A stretch of DNA of 52,831 nucleotides from an uncultured Clostridia bacterium (lineage in GTDB: Bacteria > Bacillota > Clostridia > Christensenellales > Aristaeellaceae): assembly GCA_947165425.1 (NCBI GenBank), contig CAMVAJ010000009.1:1-52831 (forward strand), in the 5' to 3' direction. Each line of letters starts with the position of its first letter. The stretch's first letter is position 1. Below are positions 50,760 to 52,831 of the stretch, one piece after another. Below the pieces are notes generated by a model that saw nothing but the letters and a program-made list of their open reading frames with translations, made no database searches and had not been told where the DNA came from. The position numbers were made by a program, and so were the translations under genes.

Positions 50760-51392
50760 ATGTCCAGAGGTTCACCGGAGTTGACGGCAGCTCGCAAAGA
50801 GGAGATCATTGCGGCTTGCGCGAAGCTGAATGAGACCATGAGCTTCAAAGAGATTACGATCAAGGAAATCGGCGCGGCCACCAGCTTCACCCGTACATCC
50901 ATCTATAACTATTTCGAGACCAAAGAAGAGATCTTCCTGGCCCTGCTGCAGAAGGAATACGAGCTTTGGGTGGAGGCCATGGACACGGTGATGGCCGATC
51001 AAGTCGCCATGACGCGTGACGAGCTGGCTCAGACCATCGCCCGCACGCTCACGGACCGGCCAAGGCTGCTTCGCCTGCTGTCCATGAACCTGTACGATAT
51101 GGAGGCCAATTCCCGCCCGGAGCGGCTGGCGGAGTTCAAGGTTGCCTATGGGGCCTCCCTGAATGCCGTGAGCCGCATGGTGGATAAGTATGCGCCGGAG
51201 ATGGATGAGGCCGCGAGGCAGCAATTCCTTTATGCCTTTTTCCCATTCATTTATGGCATCTATCCCTATACCAGCGTGACCGAAAAGCAGAAGACCGCCA
51301 TGGAGCAGGCCGGCATCCCGTATGTGTATCAGTCGGCTTATGACCTGACCTACACCTGCCTGAAAAAAATGCTGAATGCAAAGGAGGCATAA
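50760..51392 (+). CDS. TetR-family transcriptional regulator
   Basis: The product has 210 residues. The N-terminal helix-turn-helix is near residues 30-55 (FKEITIKEIGAATSFTRTSI, then YNYFETKEEIFLALL, the TetR signature). The rest is a helical ligand-binding bundle with a predicted dimer interface in FLYAFFPFIYGIYPY. The ATG at 50760 follows GGGAGGGAT. It is the first gene of an operon with the aldo-keto reductase three bases downstream. It should bind the two operators at 50686-50734 and repress both genes until an unknown, probably aldehyde- or quinone-like, ligand appears; the ligand is a guess. Confidence 0.9.
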   Translation: MSRGSPELTAARKEEIIAACAKLNETMSFKEITIKEIGAATSFTRTSIYNYFETKEEIFLALLQKEYELWVEAMDTVMADQVAMTRDELAQTIARTLTDRPRLLRLLSMNLYDMEANSRPERLAEFKVAYGASLNAVSRMVDKYAPEMDEAARQQFLYAFFPFIYGIYPYTSVTEKQKTAMEQAGIPYVYQSAYDLTYTCLKKMLNAKEA

Positions 51393-51395
51393 ACC

Positions 51396-52433
51396 ATGAA
51401 ATACACGAAGCTGGGCATATCCGATCTGACCGTCTCCCGCATCTGCATGGGCTGCATGGGCTTCGGCGACGCCGGCCAGGGGCAGCACGCCTGGACGCTG
51501 GATGAGGAACACTCCCGGGAGATCATCCGCCACGGGCTGGAGATGGGCGTCAACTTCTATGACACGGCCATCGCCTACCAGAGCGGCACCAGCGAGCAGT
51601 ATGTGGGCCGCGCCCTGCGGGATTTCGCGAAGCGGGACGAGGTGGTGGTGGCCACCAAGTTTCTGCCCCGCACGCAGGAGGAGATTGAAGCCGGCGTTAC
51701 CGGACAGCAGCACATCGAGCGCATGATCAACAAGAGCCTGCAGAACCTCGGCATGGACTATGTGGATCTGTACATCTACCACATGTGGGACTGGCAGACG
51801 CCCATCGAGGACATTCTGGACGGTCTGAACCAGGCGGTGCGGGCCGGCAAGGCGCGGTACATCGGCATCTCCAACTGCTCTGCCTGGCAGCTGGCGAAAG
51901 CCAACGCCATCGCGGAGCGCGAGGGCTGGGCGAAATTCATCTCCGTGCAGGGCCACTATAACCTGATCTTCCGGGAGGAGGAGCGGGAGATGGTGCCCTA
52001 CTGTCAGGAGGAGGGCATCGCCCTGACCCCCTACAGCGCCTTGGCGTCGGGCCGGCTCTCCCGCAAGCCCGGCGAGACCTCCGAGCGGCTGGAGAAGGAC
52101 GCCTACGCCAGATTCAAGTACGACGCCACCGCCCAGCAGGACAGCCTCATCATCGACCGCGTGGCGGAGCTGGCGGAAAAGCGCAGCGTGACCATGACGG
52201 AGATCTCCCTGGCCTGGCTGCTGACCAAGGTCGCCTCCCCGGTGGTGGGCGCGACCAAATTCCACCACGTGGACGGCGCGGCCAGGGCGACCGACCTGGA
52301 GCTGACGGAGGACGAGATCGCATACCTGGAAGCGCCCTATGTGCCGCACGCGCTGGCGGGCGTCATGGCCCAGAACAAGCCGGCGAATGATAAAGAGAAA
52401 CATGTCTGGTCTACAGGTACAACACTGTCCTGA
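51396..52433 (+). CDS. Aldo/keto reductase
   Basis: The product has 345 residues in a TIM-barrel AKR pattern: LGISDLTVSRICMG, the catalytic Asp and Tyr in FYDTAIAYQSGTSE, the lysine in VVATKF, the histidine in DLYIYHMWDW, and the NADPH-binding GISNCSAWQL. It reduces aldehydes or ketones with NAD(P)H. It starts three bases after the TetR stop with AAGGAGG inside the regulator's end, so it shares the operator-controlled promoter. The last 20 residues are more polar than usual. Confidence 0.9.
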   Translation: MKYTKLGISDLTVSRICMGCMGFGDAGQGQHAWTLDEEHSREIIRHGLEMGVNFYDTAIAYQSGTSEQYVGRALRDFAKRDEVVVATKFLPRTQEEIEAGVTGQQHIERMINKSLQNLGMDYVDLYIYHMWDWQTPIEDILDGLNQAVRAGKARYIGISNCSAWQLAKANAIAEREGWAKFISVQGHYNLIFREEEREMVPYCQEEGIALTPYSALASGRLSRKPGETSERLEKDAYARFKYDATAQQDSLIIDRVAELAEKRSVTMTEISLAWLLTKVASPVVGATKFHHVDGAARATDLELTEDEIAYLEAPYVPHALAGVMAQNKPANDKEKHVWSTGTTLS

Positions 52434-52635
52434 TGGAGGCGCAGCGGGATCAGCACGAGCAGGCGCGTCCGGCGATCACCAATCCGCCCCCGGCCTCTCC
52501 GTTCACTATTCCGGCGGATCAGGCATGCCGAACGATGTACGGTCATGGCTGAAATCCCAGGGCGTTTCGACCAATCAATGAACAGAGATCCGCTTCAGGC
52601 GCTGATATACGAATCTTGATGGGGGAGAAGAAAAC
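52434..52635. other. Spacer after the aldo-keto reductase gene, possible small gene fragment
   Basis: A 39-codon open frame at about 52435-52554 starts right at the reductase stop and is proline-rich (ARPAITNPPPASPFTIPADQ). It has no recognisable family and may be a leftover. No clear terminator was seen. Confidence 0.25.
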
Positions 52636-52831
52636 ATGCGGTACTATCTTTTAAAAGAGACCATACAGCCTTGCGCAAAGCCGGAACTTCCCGGGAATAA
52701 GACTGCGCAGTTCGTCGCCGTGCTGACAACGCCTGAATGGGAGAAGGAGCGGGAAAGCTTCGATATGGGGATCGATCTGGATCTGGATACCCGGGATATC
52801 CATAACACCAAAGCGGAGGTCAACTATGACT
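52636..52831 (+). CDS. N-terminus of a probable CorA-like protein (partial at window end)
   Basis: 65 codons are visible from the ATG at 52636, which has GGGGGAGAAG five bases upstream. The region opens MRYYLLKETIQP and contains WEKERESFDMGIDLDLDTRD and KAEVNYD. From memory this N-terminal pattern occurs in CorA-family magnesium transporter-like proteins of Clostridia. The membrane part and GMN motif lie outside the window, so the assignment is tentative. Confidence 0.45.
   Translation, partial: MRYYLLKETIQPCAKPELPGNKTAQFVAVLTTPEWEKERESFDMGIDLDLDTRDIHNTKAEVNYD

Overview
The window is GC-rich, with strong AGGAGG-type ribosome binding sites, sigma-A type promoters, Sec-exported surface proteins, YesM/YesN-type two-component systems, BspA-like leucine-rich repeats and CnaB/Spy0128-type isopeptide domains. 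This points to a Gram-positive member of the Bacillota, most likely a gut Clostridia (Christensenellales, Aristaeellaceae or Ruminococcaceae-like). The placement rests on gene content and style, not on a phylogenetic marker. I found no rRNA, tRNA, CRISPR array, transposase or prophage.

Layout. 1-0.98 kb is an AT-richer accessory scrap: the 3' end of an unknown gene, a decayed stretch and a small membrane protein. 1-2.9 kb (minus) is a two-component pair whose regulator has an N-terminal XRE helix-turn-helix followed by a receiver domain. 3.2-8.4 kb encodes a 1,753-residue VWA/CnaB/Spy0128 surface protein without a visible cell-wall anchor. 8.6-17.7 kb is a complete sugar-uptake module: AraC-type response regulator, a solute-binding lipoprotein co-transcribed with a YesM-like kinase, and a divergent operon for a second binding protein, a double ATPase and two permeases. 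17.7-24.7 kb holds a DUF554 membrane protein, an SH3-like exported protein, a P1 peptidase, a dihydrouridine synthase and a large Ig-like/leucine-rich surface protein. 25-27 kb holds an XRE-alarmone-hydrolase fusion and a broken M4 peptidase. 27-32.7 kb carries small housekeeping or hypothetical genes (YkvA, DUF1294, deformylase-like, PrsW, CotH). 33-35.9 kb is a translationally coupled pair of sensors. 35.9-41 kb is a mixed region (thioesterase, flavin reductase, SGNH esterase, DinB) with two gene remnants. 41.1-46.8 kb (minus) is a giant repeat-rich surface protein interrupted by an in-frame UGA. 47-52.8 kb contains a LuxR-type regulator coupled to a frameshifted leucine-rich repeat gene, a cluster of short intergenic repeats, two fused gene remnants, an M42 peptidase, an autoregulated TetR/aldo-keto reductase operon and the start of a probable CorA-like protein.

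Two themes stand out. The first is sensing plus surface display: four kinase or kinase-like genes and three response regulators sit among several very large exported proteins. The second is gene decay: seven or more loci are truncated, internally deleted, frameshifted or interrupted, often with one clean lesion. The most unusual items are the UGA exactly at a conserved CnaB tryptophan, the XRE-SpoT-like hydrolase fusion, the XRE-receiver fusion, and the paired TGACA-N3-TGTCA operators around the TetR promoter.
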